Below, piece after piece: positions 6,393-15,045 of a DNA stretch of 22,191 bases; position 1 is the stretch's first letter, and every line of letters starts with the position of its first letter. The translations under genes and the position numbers were made by a program. The notes beneath the pieces were generated by a model. It did no database searches, was not told where the DNA came from, and saw only the letters and a list, made by a program, of their open reading frames with translations. This stretch comes from an uncultured Porphyromonadaceae bacterium (GTDB lineage: Bacteria > Bacteroidota > Bacteroidia > Bacteroidales > Muribaculaceae). The stretch spans positions 1 to 22,191 of the forward strand of contig URQP01000031.1 of assembly GCA_900550025.1 (NCBI GenBank), written 5' to 3'.

Positions 6393-8102
6393 CTACAACG
6401 CCACCTTATATGAGCGTCCTCCTACAGCTACAATATATATCCCCTCGGAAAGACCTTCTACAATGCTGCCAAACCCTCTATAGACTACTTGACCGGCAGT
6501 GCTATACACTTCAACCACTTGATTCTCCACAGCTCCATAAACCATTATCCTACCGTTATCGGCCACAACCTTAACAGCATTCTCACTGTCCAAAACTTCA
6601 CCTATGCCGCTGAAATCATTTTCATTCATATTTACAAAGTTGCACCACACGGCGGCTGTCCCGTAATTGCCAATCGCCCCCTCCGGCACGGTCAAAACAC
6701 AATCCGTGTAATGATAGTCTTCAAACGTGTACTCCGATACTTCCGGCGGCGTCGGATTCTTCGACCTTATTTCAGCCAAACTGCTGCAAGCTGTAAAAAC
6801 ATTGTCGCCGATTGACATGACATTCTCAGGAATAGTTATCGATGCCAAACTGCCACAATTGAAAAAAGTATAAATGCCTATTGATGTCAAACTCTCAGGA
6901 ATCTCTATGAAAGACAAACTGCCACACTTGCTGAAAATGAAATTGCCGAGCGTCTCAAGTCCGGAAGGCAAAACGGCAGAAGCAAGATTGCCGCATTCTT
7001 GGAAAGCTCCCTCCTCAATCAAAGTGACATTGTCGGGGATTTCTATCGATGTCAGTCCGCACCCATGAAAAGCCGCCATACCGATTTCCGAGAGAGAGGC
7101 AGGAAGCTCTATCGATGTCAAAGCCGTGCAACCGGAAAACGCATGGTCATCGATAATATGAAGACCGTCGGGCAGGCTGACAGAAACAAGCCCTGTACAG
7201 CCGCTGAAAGTACCGTTAGGAAGCGCATAAAAAGTGTCAGGAATTTCAATAGAAGCCAAACTCGTACAATCTTCAAACACAAAAACATTCCTGTTAATAA
7301 GATTAACAGGAATATTCACAGAAGCAAGATTTGTGCAACCGGAAAAAGCTCTCTCCTCAATAAATAGGACATTGTCCGGGATCTCCACTGAAGTCAAAGA
7401 TGAGCAATATGCAAAAGCATAATTTCCGATATATTCGAGATTGGCAGGTAGTCCAACAGATGCCAAACCGCTACAACTTTGGAATGCACTTGCCTCGATT
7501 GAGGTCACACCATCAGGGATGTCGACAGAAACAAGACTGTGACATAGCGCAAAAGCACATTCACCAATATCCAAAAGATTTGAAGGAAGAGTGATTGACG
7601 ACAATTCAAAGCAGCCCTCAAAAAGGCTGTCCTCTATCAAAGCCATACGGTCAGGCAGCACAACCGAAGTCAGCGCCATACAGCTGCGAAACGCCTTTTT
7701 GCCAATTAAAGTGGCACTTTCCGGAACAACAATCGAAGTCAAATTTTCACACGACACAAAAGCCTCTTCTCCAATTGATTTCAAATTAGTTGGGAAATCA
7801 ACCGATGTGAGTTTTGAGCATGCAATAAAAGAGCGCATACCAATCGAGGCAACACCTTCAGATATATCAATAGAGGTCAATTCGCGGCAACCCTCAAAAG
7901 CATAGTCACCGATAGCCGCAACCGTATAGCTTTCGCCTTCAATAATGACTTGCTCCGGTATCACAATGTCACCCGAATAACCTCCCGGATTTTCAGCCAC
8001 TTCCACTGTTTTCCCTACTTCCGACAAAATATTATAACATATACCATCCACTTCCACCGAAGCCAAAACATCAACACTGACCGACGACAATGCCGCCGAC
8101 AT
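6393..8102 (-). CDS. BspA-like leucine-rich-repeat surface protein with T9SS sorting domain; signal peptide out of frame
   Basis: From ATG 8102 the open frame gives 569 residues (an in-frame TTG lies one codon earlier). About 17 tandem LRR_5/BspA-type repeats of about 23 residues fill the centre, with the recurring pattern AFxxCxxLxSIxIPxxxxxIG. The last about 70 residues (RIMVYGAVENQVVEVYSTAG... ending YKVAL) look like a type A T9SS C-terminal sorting domain. Such proteins are exported by Sec, cross the outer membrane through T9SS, and are usually surface-attached or secreted; BspA relatives bind host matrix or other bacteria. This reading frame starts without a charged n-region. The missing start lies upstream at ATG 8131 in another frame: one extra T in the T6 tract 8104-8109 would give MKVKNLLVFLMSAALSS, a normal signal peptide. 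The gene is therefore frameshifted as given, by slippage, mutation or sequence error. No ligand can be assigned. Confidence 0.85.
   Translation of the reverse strand: MSAALSSVSVDVLASVEVDGICYNILSEVGKTVEVAENPGGYSGDIVIPEQVIIEGESYTVAAIGDYAFEGCRELTSIDISEGVASIGMRSFIACSKLTSVDFPTNLKSIGEEAFVSCENLTSIVVPESATLIGKKAFRSCMALTSVVLPDRMALIEDSLFEGCFELSSITLPSNLLDIGECAFALCHSLVSVDIPDGVTSIEASAFQSCSGLASVGLPANLEYIGNYAFAYCSSLTSVEIPDNVLFIEERAFSGCTNLASVNIPVNLINRNVFVFEDCTSLASIEIPDTFYALPNGTFSGCTGLVSVSLPDGLHIIDDHAFSGCTALTSIELPASLSEIGMAAFHGCGLTSIEIPDNVTLIEEGAFQECGNLASAVLPSGLETLGNFIFSKCGSLSFIEIPESLTSIGIYTFFNCGSLASITIPENVMSIGDNVFTACSSLAEIRSKNPTPPEVSEYTFEDYHYTDCVLTVPEGAIGNYGTAAVWCNFVNMNENDFSGIGEVLDSENAVKVVADNGRIMVYGAVENQVVEVYSTAGQVVYRGFGSIVEGLSEGIYIVAVGGRSYKVAL
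7287..7313. repeat. Perfect 12-bp inverted repeat inside the LRR coding region
   Basis: ATTCCTGTTAAT (7287-7298) and its exact complement (7302-7313) flank a three-base spacer. It encodes part of the repeat IPVNLINRNVFVFEDC, which departs from the IGxxAF pattern of its neighbours. Confidence 0.7.
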
Positions 8103-8131
8103 CAAAAAACAAGTAAATTTTTCACTTTCAT
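8103..8131 (-). other. Orphaned signal-peptide start of the LRR gene (frameshift at T6 tract)
   Basis: ATG 8131 opens MKVKNLLVF and then meets TGA at 8104-8102. The T6 run (8104-8109 on the minus strand) is the junction: adding one T joins it to the LRR frame and completes a signal peptide with n-region MKVK, hydrophobic core LLVFLMSAAL and a likely cleavage near ...VDVLAS. The predicted -7 box at 8213-8206 fits this upstream start. Confidence 0.75.
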
Positions 8132-8205
8132 AATGATATTGATTTTAATTAATAGTTTCCTCAGCTATGAATTCCTTTTACAGAAAACGGCACATCATAT
8201 TTTTT

Positions 8206-8213
8206 CAAATTTA
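8206..8213 (-). promoter_or_regulatory. Predicted -7 box of the LRR gene promoter
   Basis: TAAATTTG on the minus strand matches TAnnTTTG. The -33 region has only a weak TTTC at longer spacing. Start would be near 8200, with a leader of about 65 bases to ATG 8131. Confidence 0.45.
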
Positions 8214-8245
8214 ATAATAAAGTTTTACCCCCCTGAAAAATAGTT

Positions 8246-8291
8246 AAAAAACCACAAAGAAAGGCTGCGCCGATTGGTGCAGCCTTTCTTT
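8246..8291 (-). terminator. Intrinsic terminator of the prolyl isomerase gene
   Basis: A 13-bp perfect stem (8256-8268 with 8279-8291, AAAGAAAGGCTGC and complement) with a ten-base loop. On the minus strand it is followed, after four bases, by six T residues (8251-8246). It lies 20 bases past the stop at 8313. Confidence 0.85.
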
Positions 8292-8312
8292 CCTAAATTG
8301 CAGTATGTATTG

Positions 8313-10241
8313 CTACTCTATTTTCTTATAGACTTTCTTGTCGATTTTCACCGGGTACTGTTTGCGCAATTGTTCTACCCATTGCTTCTCAAGCTCGTTC
8401 TGATAGTCGGAAACCACCGCTCCACGCACATCGGCCACTTCCTCCGGCTGGGCTATCACCTTGTAATCGCACACGAAATAATCAGTGTATTTCTTATTGT
8501 CGGGCGCAACCTTAGCACCTCCGAACACGTAAGAATCCACCATCGGATTCTCTCCCTTGGCGACAAGCAATTTCTCCACTTTAAGGAACTTGCCGTAATC
8601 GCGGCGCAACACGCGCATCAACGAATCTGTCCCGATAGAATCCAGACGCGACTTCACAATCCGCGAAATCGAATCGCCGGTAGTCTGAATCAGATAGCCC
8701 TTAAACTTAGGCTCCGCCCATCTGTACTTGTCACGATTAGCCTCGAAATAGGCTTTAAGACCGTCCATATCGGTAGCCCCTTTGTTCCAGACTTTACGGT
8801 TGCTTACCTCGAACAATAGCATACCGTCGCGGTATTCGTTGATAAGATTACGATACTCCTCATTGTTCGCCTCGACCGAGTCCTTTTCACAATTCACGAC
8901 CTTCGCGCTTGCGAGCTGGTTGATTTTCGAGTCAATCGTATTGAATGCCAAATCATCACTCATCCTTCCAAGATTACGAACCTCGGCAATCAAAAGCGAC
9001 AGCGGATAATCCACGCCGTTGACAGTGAACAAAGTTTCATTTGAATTTTCATATTTGGCGATGAATAAAGAATCAAGCTGGTCAGGAGAAGTGACTTCCG
9101 ACTTCAGACGGTTGACCAACTCCGTATTTATCATCAGCCTGTATTTCTTCTTCAACTGATCGACTTTCGACAAATAAGCGACATTGCCTCTCGGCCCGCC
9201 TTTTACGGCATTGAGCAATTCTTTACGCATTTCCACATACGAACCGATTTTCTTGCTGTCGAGTTTCTTCACTATGTGTACACCATAAACAGTGGCAAAC
9301 GGCTTGGAGATGCTGTCTTTTGGCAATTCGAACGCCACAGTCTCAAATTCAGGCACCATTTCTCCACGACCGAACCAAGGCAATTGTCCGCCCTTACGCG
9401 CCGAACCCGGATCCTGAGATTCGCGCTTGGCAACATCCTCGAAATCGGCCCCGCCTTTCACCACATTATATATACTGTCGGCCAATGCCGCCACGGAATC
9501 CTTCTGCTCCCGAGTGGCGTTGCGCGGATACAATTTCAGGATATGCTCGGCAAGCACCTTGCCAGCATCGGGACGACGGTCATACACCTTCACTATATGG
9601 TAACCGTAATCCGTAGCGAATACAGGAGAAATCTCGCCGACAGGAGTATTGAAACAAGCGTCCTCGAACTGCCATGGGAAACGGTCTACAGTCACATAGC
9701 CCATACTGCCCTTGTTGCGAGTCACCGAACGGTCGATGGAATACTTGAGAGCCAAGTCCTCGAAACTTTGTCCGTCGAGAATGCAATTTCTTATGCTGTC
9801 AAGACGCGCCTTGCTCTTCTTTCCGTCGGCGATGTCGCTGCCGAGCGGAAGCATGATATGGCTTGCCTTCACGTTCCATTTCATACGCTCATAACGCTCT
9901 TTGGCCACATTTTCTTCCGCTACCGTATCAAGAAGGAACGGCATCAGCAATTCGTTGCGATAACCATTGAACTCACGCAAGAAAGCCGAAGCGGTGTCAA
10001 TGCCTTCAGCCTTGGCATCGGCCACCTTAAGCTTGTACACCGTAAACATATCCATATATTTGTCCAACGGCATTTTTGCGACTTGCTGCTGGTTGTTCTT
10101 ATGGTACATATACTCAAATTCCGACAACGTAACCGGCTCGCCGTTTACTGTCATCAGCACAGGATCTTTTTTCGAAGCGGCAAATACGGACAGGCATCCG
10201 GCCACAACAAGTACCCCTACTGTCAGTTTTGTTTTTCTCAT
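8313..10241 (-). CDS. Periplasmic peptidylprolyl isomerase with two PpiC (parvulin) domains, SurA-like
   Basis: A 642-residue exported protein. The N-terminus MRKTKLTVGVLVVAGCLSVFAAS is a Sec signal peptide with likely cleavage after the Ala pair. An N-terminal chaperone-like region (VNGEPVTLSEFEYMY) is followed by two parvulin domains: residues about 125-225 (KASHIMLP ... GSMGYVTVDRFPWQFEDACF ... YGYHIVKV) and about 230-335 (AEHILKLYP ... GGQLPWFGRGEMVPEFETVAF ... YGVHIVKKL). The remaining 300 residues are helical and charged with no domain I recognise. The family folds outer-membrane proteins and, in T9SS bacteria, surface cargo. It follows guaB on the same strand but behind a strong terminator, so it is probably its own unit. 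Several paralogues often occur near guaB in Bacteroidales; only one is here. I give no gene symbol because orthology to surA is unclear. Confidence 0.9.
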   Translation of the reverse strand: MRKTKLTVGVLVVAGCLSVFAASKKDPVLMTVNGEPVTLSEFEYMYHKNNQQQVAKMPLDKYMDMFTVYKLKVADAKAEGIDTASAFLREFNGYRNELLMPFLLDTVAEENVAKERYERMKWNVKASHIMLPLGSDIADGKKSKARLDSIRNCILDGQSFEDLALKYSIDRSVTRNKGSMGYVTVDRFPWQFEDACFNTPVGEISPVFATDYGYHIVKVYDRRPDAGKVLAEHILKLYPRNATREQKDSVAALADSIYNVVKGGADFEDVAKRESQDPGSARKGGQLPWFGRGEMVPEFETVAFELPKDSISKPFATVYGVHIVKKLDSKKIGSYVEMRKELLNAVKGGPRGNVAYLSKVDQLKKKYRLMINTELVNRLKSEVTSPDQLDSLFIAKYENSNETLFTVNGVDYPLSLLIAEVRNLGRMSDDLAFNTIDSKINQLASAKVVNCEKDSVEANNEEYRNLINEYRDGMLLFEVSNRKVWNKGATDMDGLKAYFEANRDKYRWAEPKFKGYLIQTTGDSISRIVKSRLDSIGTDSLMRVLRRDYGKFLKVEKLLVAKGENPMVDSYVFGGAKVAPDNKKYTDYFVCDYKVIAQPEEVADVRGAVVSDYQNELEKQWVEQLRKQYPVKIDKKVYKKIE

Positions 10242-10266
10242 AATTTTATATATCTACAATTTTAGA

Positions 10267-10274
10267 CAAAAATA
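10267..10274 (-). promoter_or_regulatory. Possible -7 box for the prolyl isomerase gene
   Basis: TATTTTTG on the minus strand matches TAnnTTTG, about 25 bases before the ATG. There is no -33 match at 19-21 bases; that position falls in the loop of the guaB terminator. The box also forms part of the terminator's T-rich tail. Confidence 0.3.
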
Positions 10275-10311
10275 TAACGTCAACGCATATTTAAAATTAT
10301 ATGCGTTGACG
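10268..10311 (-). terminator. Intrinsic terminator of guaB
   Basis: A 13-bp perfect stem (10278-10290 with 10299-10311, CGTCAACGCATAT and complement) around an eight-base loop, followed on the minus strand by TTATATTTTTG. It begins 24 bases past the guaB stop. Confidence 0.85.
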
Positions 10312-10334
10312 AAAAACCATTCATATTAACATTT

Positions 10335-11825
<1,491 letters not shown>

Positions 11826-11835
11826 TTATTGCACG

Positions 11836-11866
11836 CAAAGATAGTGCAAATCGAGCGTAAAACAAA
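11836..11866 (-). promoter_or_regulatory. guaB promoter, consensus Bacteroidota type
   Basis: On the minus strand TTTG (11866-11863), a 19-base spacer and TATCTTTG (11843-11836) match the Bacteroidota consensus exactly. Start would be near 11829, with a leader of only about 16 bases. Confidence 0.8.
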
Positions 11867-11903
11867 GAGCTTGCTCATTTTTATGTTGCGGCAGAATCAA
11901 CAG

Positions 11904-11934
11904 TTGGTTTTGAGAGGGAATTGAAGTAACTTTG
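11904..11934 (+). promoter_or_regulatory. Predicted tsaD-cinA promoter
   Basis: TAACTTTG (11927-11934) is a perfect -7 box. TTG (11904-11906) lies 20 bases upstream as a partial -33 box. A start near 11941 leaves a short leader to ATG 11958. It is back to back with the guaB promoter, with about 37 bases between the two -33 boxes. Confidence 0.6.
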
Positions 11935-11957
11935 CAGCGAGAATCGAAGCGGAAGAT

Positions 11958-12977
11958 ATGAGCAATATAATATTAGGTATAGAGTCGTCGTGCGACGATA
12001 CTTCGGCAGCCGTGATAAAGGACGGCATCCTGATGTCGAACGTGATTGCAAGCCAAAGCGTGCACGAGGCATACGGAGGCGTGGTGCCGGAACTGGCATC
12101 GAGGGCGCACCAGCAGAACATCGTACCGGTGGTGTCGGAAGCAATCAAGCGGGCAGGAATCGAGAAAAAAGACCTGAGCGCGATAGCATTCACCGCAGGA
12201 CCCGGGCTGATAGGCTCGCTATTGGTAGGCACATCGTTCGCCAAAGGCCTGTCGATCGCCCTCGGCATACCCTTATTGAATGTGAACCACCTGCACGGCC
12301 ACGTACTTTCGCACTTCATCAAGGAGGACGAGACCACCGAAGTGCCGGAATTCCCGTATATATGCCTGCTCATATCAGGAGGGAACTCGCAGATAATAAT
12401 TGTGGAAGGCTACAACAAGATGCGCATCATCGGCCAGACAATCGACGATGCGGCAGGCGAGGCTTTCGACAAATGCGCAAAGGTGATGGGACTGCCCTAT
12501 CCCGGCGGCCCGTACATCGACCGACTCGCAGCAGAGGGAGACCCTACGAAGTTCCGGTTCAGCAAGCCGCACATACCGGGATTGGACTACAGCTTCAGCG
12601 GACTGAAGACATCGTTCCTCTATACGCTGCGCGACGAAATCAAAAACGACCCCGACTTCATAGAAAAAAATAAGGCCGACCTTGCGGCATCGCTGCAAAA
12701 AACCATAATCGACATACTACTCGACAAATTGGACAAGGCTGTAAAGGCACATCCCGAAATCAAGCAGATAGCCATCGGAGGAGGCGTTTCGGCAAATTCC
12801 GGAGTAAGGTCGGCGATAGCCGATTACTGTGAACGCCACAGCTTGAAAGCCTTCATCCCCAAACGCGCGTTCACTACCGACAACGCCGCAATGGTGGCCA
12901 TAGCCGGTTATTTCAAATATTTGGAAAAGGACTTCTGCCCGCTCGACATCGTGCCGTTTGCGAGAGTGGAAGTATAA
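11958..12977 (+). CDS. tsaD: tRNA N6-adenosine threonylcarbamoyltransferase TsaD
   Basis: A 339-residue ASKHA-fold enzyme that transfers the threonylcarbamoyl group to A37 of ANN-decoding tRNAs (t6A), acting in the TsaB-TsaD-TsaE complex. The N-terminal phosphate loop region LGIESSCDDTSAAV, GGVVPELASRAHQ, the metal site His111-Leu-His-Gly-His115 and AIGGGVSANSG are all present, with the two metal histidines at the same numbers as in E. coli from memory. Length is typical. The start at 11958 follows a purine-rich GCGGAAG stretch. cinA begins 21 bases after the stop, so they form one unit. TsaB and TsaE are not in this window. Confidence 0.97.
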   Translation: MSNIILGIESSCDDTSAAVIKDGILMSNVIASQSVHEAYGGVVPELASRAHQQNIVPVVSEAIKRAGIEKKDLSAIAFTAGPGLIGSLLVGTSFAKGLSIALGIPLLNVNHLHGHVLSHFIKEDETTEVPEFPYICLLISGGNSQIIIVEGYNKMRIIGQTIDDAAGEAFDKCAKVMGLPYPGGPYIDRLAAEGDPTKFRFSKPHIPGLDYSFSGLKTSFLYTLRDEIKNDPDFIEKNKADLAASLQKTIIDILLDKLDKAVKAHPEIKQIAIGGGVSANSGVRSAIADYCERHSLKAFIPKRAFTTDNAAMVAIAGYFKYLEKDFCPLDIVPFARVEV

Positions 12978-12985
12978 ATAAATAT

Positions 12986-12990
12986 AGGAG
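12986..12990 (+). promoter_or_regulatory. Shine-Dalgarno sequence of cinA
   Basis: AGGAG lies eight bases before the cinA ATG. Most genes here lack such a motif, as usual for Bacteroidota, so this is a local exception and fixes the start at 12999. Confidence 0.5.
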
Positions 12991-12998
12991 ACAAGGAA

Positions 12999-14243
12999 AT
13001 GGAAGTTTCTGTAATAGCCATCGGCGACGAACTTCTGATAGGTCAAGTCACCGACACTAATTCAGGTGCGATTGCCCGCGAGCTCAATCCCGACGGATGG
13101 AGCATAAAGTCAATCCGCACGATAGCCGACAACACCGACGAAATTCTAAAGGCTGTCGATGCTGCAATGCACGAGACCGACGTGGTGCTGACAACCGGAG
13201 GCCTCGGCCCGACAAAGGACGACATAACGAAACCGGCACTCGCCCGATATTTCGGCGGAGAGATGGTTTACGACAAAGAAGTGGAACGCAATGTGCTCGA
13301 GGTGGTGCGCAAACGAGGGCTGAAAATCAACCCGCTGACTGCCGCTCAGGCATACGTGCCTTCATCGTGCCGGGTTATACAGAACAAAGTCGGCACGGCT
13401 CCGATAATGTGGTTCGAGAAAGACGGGAAAGTGCTCGTCTCCATGCCGGGAGTACCATTCGAGATGGAAGAGATGCTCCACAGCGAAGTATTCCCCCAAT
13501 TGAAACGGAGGTTTATGAAAGATGAAGCAGTGGAACACCGCACGTTCATCGTCGAGGGCTACTCCGAATCGGTGCTTGCCGGGAAACTTGAAGAGTTCGA
13601 GAGCCAAATTCCCGAAGGGATACATCTCGCCTACCTGCCCAAACCGGGCATCATACGCCTGCGCCTTACCGGGACAAGCCGCGACAAAGAATGGCTTGAA
13701 AACCAAATGGAAGAGCTCACCATTAAGCTCGAAAGCATAATCGGCGACAACATAATCAGCGAAGAAGACAAAATGCCGGCCGAAATACTCGGCGACCTAC
13801 TGCGCAGCCGGAAGCTGACAGTGGCTACGGCAGAAAGCTGCACCGGCGGCAACATTGCCCACGAAATAACCACCGTAGCCGGTTGTTCCGACTACTACAA
13901 AGGCAGCGTCGTTTCCTACGCAAATTCCGTGAAGGAAAACCAATTGGGAGTGAGCCGCGGCATCCTCGAAAGCGAGGGGGCAGTCAGCGAGCCGGTAGTA
14001 AGGCAAATGGCGGAAGGCGTGGCAGCATTGCTGCAAACCGACTGCGCCATAGCCACATCGGGCATAGCCGGCCCCGGCGGAGGCACAACGGAGAAACCGG
14101 TCGGTACAGTGTGGATGGCCGCCACCGCAAACGGCAAGACCGTCACACGCGTGCAGCATTTTGCAGGCAACCGCCAAAGAGTGATAAACCACGCTTCGAT
14201 GATTGCCGAAATAATGCTTATCGACTTGCTAAGAGGCAAATAA
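12999..14243 (+). CDS. cinA: CinA family protein: ADP-ribose pyrophosphatase / nicotinamide mononucleotide deamidase
   Basis: A 414-residue two-domain cytoplasmic protein. Residues 1 to about 170 form the molybdopterin-binding-like COG1058 domain (IAIGDELLIGQVTDTNS at 6-22 and TTGGLGPTKDDIT from 65), which in studied members hydrolyses ADP-ribose. The C-terminal part, from about 260, is the PncC domain with TAESCTGG; Ser280 is the expected nucleophile for deamidating NMN in pyridine nucleotide salvage, and SGIAGPGGGTTEKPVGTVW is its second signature. The name refers to competence in Gram-positives, but the deamidase role is better supported here. It is downstream of tsaD in one unit; the ribosomal genes after it have their own promoter. 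Confidence 0.93.
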   Translation: MEVSVIAIGDELLIGQVTDTNSGAIARELNPDGWSIKSIRTIADNTDEILKAVDAAMHETDVVLTTGGLGPTKDDITKPALARYFGGEMVYDKEVERNVLEVVRKRGLKINPLTAAQAYVPSSCRVIQNKVGTAPIMWFEKDGKVLVSMPGVPFEMEEMLHSEVFPQLKRRFMKDEAVEHRTFIVEGYSESVLAGKLEEFESQIPEGIHLAYLPKPGIIRLRLTGTSRDKEWLENQMEELTIKLESIIGDNIISEEDKMPAEILGDLLRSRKLTVATAESCTGGNIAHEITTVAGCSDYYKGSVVSYANSVKENQLGVSRGILESEGAVSEPVVRQMAEGVAALLQTDCAIATSGIAGPGGGTTEKPVGTVWMAATANGKTVTRVQHFAGNRQRVINHASMIAEIMLIDLLRGK

Positions 14244-14283
14244 GCGTCCGGAAAAAGTATTTTGGCAGAAAAAAACAACAAAA

Positions 14284-14315
14284 TTTGCATATTATTAAAA
14301 AATGCACTTACTTTG
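14284..14315 (+). promoter_or_regulatory. Predicted rpmB-rpmG-DUF4295 promoter
   Basis: TTTG (14284-14287), a 20-base spacer and TTACTTTG (14308-14315), one base off TAnnTTTG. A start near 14322 leaves a leader of about 45 A-rich bases before the L28 ATG, separating the ribosomal unit from cinA. Confidence 0.6.
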
Positions 14316-14366
14316 CACTCTGTTTTGAGGAGTATACTTATTGAATAATAAAAAACGAAAATAGCC

Positions 14367-14621
14367 ATGTCAAGAGTTTGTCAGATTACAGGCAGAAAAG
14401 CAGTCGTAGGAAATAATGTTTCCCACTCAAAGAGAAGAACAAAACGCAAATTCGAAGCAAACTTGTTCAACAGAAAATTCTTCTGGGTAGAGCAACAGCT
14501 TTGGATCCGCCTTACTGTGTCAGCAGCAGGGCTCCGCACTATCAACAAAATCGGTCTTGACGCTGCATTGAGACAAGCAGCTGAAAAAGGTTACTTAACA
14601 GACATTAAAACAGTAGATTAA
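14367..14621 (+). CDS. rpmB: 50S ribosomal protein L28 (bL28)
   Basis: An 84-residue basic protein of the large ribosomal subunit. [20 protein letters not shown] is the L28 N-terminal signature and [13 protein letters not shown] the conserved basic segment, followed by [19 protein letters not shown]. Length is normal for Bacteroidota. It is first in a three-gene ribosomal unit, and L33 begins one base after its stop. Confidence 0.97.
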   Translation: MSRVCQITGRKAVVGNNVSHSKRRTKRKFEANLFNRKFFWVEQQLWIRLTVSAAGLRTINKIGLDAALRQAAEKGYLTDIKTVD

Positions 14622-14622
14622 T

Positions 14623-14811
14623 ATGGCAAAGAAAGCAAAAGGCAACAGAGTACAGGTTATTCTGGAATGCACCGAACACAAGAACAGCGGCATGCCGGGT
14701 ACATCCCGCTACATCACGACAAAGAACCGTAAGAATACTACTGAGCGTTTGGAGTTGAAGAAATACAACCCGATTCTGAAAAGAATGACCATCCACAAAG
14801 AAATTAAATAA
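14623..14811 (+). CDS. rpmG: 50S ribosomal protein L33 (bL33), zinc-free form
   Basis: A 62-residue large-subunit protein with the family core [40 protein letters not shown]. Only one cysteine (in ECTEH) is present where zinc-binding forms have CxxC pairs, so this is the C-minus paralogue that does not need zinc. The stop of rpmB is one base upstream, suggesting translational coupling. Confidence 0.96.
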   Translation: MAKKAKGNRVQVILECTEHKNSGMPGTSRYITTKNRKNTTERLELKKYNPILKRMTIHKEIK

Positions 14812-14819
14812 GATAAGCT

Positions 14820-14969
14820 ATGGCAAAGAAAACCGTCGCAACACTGCAAACAGGCGAAGGCCGTACGTACAGCAAAATAATCAAGGCTGTGAAGTCACCT
14901 AAGACAGGTGCTTACGTATTCAAAGAAGAAATGGTACCGAACGATGCGGTTAAAGACGCATTGAAATAA
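14820..14969 (+). CDS. DUF4295 small basic protein, Bacteroidota-specific ribosomal protein
   Basis: A 49-residue lysine-rich protein (MAKKTVATLQTGEGRTYSKI...) starting eight bases after the L33 stop. This family occurs directly after rpmB-rpmG in Bacteroidota; from memory, flavobacterial ribosome structures assign it as an extra large-subunit protein, named bL38. The pI looks high and there are no cysteines. In many relatives ftsY follows; here a hairpin and converging ppx follow instead. Identity by position and sequence is firm, ribosomal role is from recall. Confidence 0.88.
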   Translation: MAKKTVATLQTGEGRTYSKIIKAVKSPKTGAYVFKEEMVPNDAVKDALK

Positions 14970-14997
14970 GACTAAGAATATATTTTTCCTATTTATA

Positions 14998-15033
14998 AAT
15001 GACAGTTCCCTGCGAAAGCAGAGAGCTGTCATT
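14998..15033. terminator. Hairpin between converging DUF4295 and ppx genes
   Basis: A 16-bp stem (14998-15013 with 15018-15033) closed by a GAAA tetraloop, with one G-T pair and one C-A mismatch. T tracts are poor on both sides (GTCGTTT on plus, TTATAAAT on minus). Its place 28 bases past one stop and 12 past the other suggests a shared bidirectional terminator. Confidence 0.65.
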
Positions 15034-15045
15034 GTCGTTTACACA

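Noticed and set aside
6860..7900. Regular short repeats at about 69-base intervals that could suggest a CRISPR-like array.
   Set aside because: The period corresponds to 23-codon LRR units, is degenerate at DNA level and stays in frame.
9276..10265. A 329-codon plus-strand open frame opposite the prolyl isomerase gene.
   Set aside because: No domain or start signals; it runs through the antisense of a clear signal peptide and two parvulin domains.
11881..12373. Minus-strand open frames opposite the start of tsaD.
   Set aside because: Antisense shadows that overlap the tsaD promoter and coding region; no family match.
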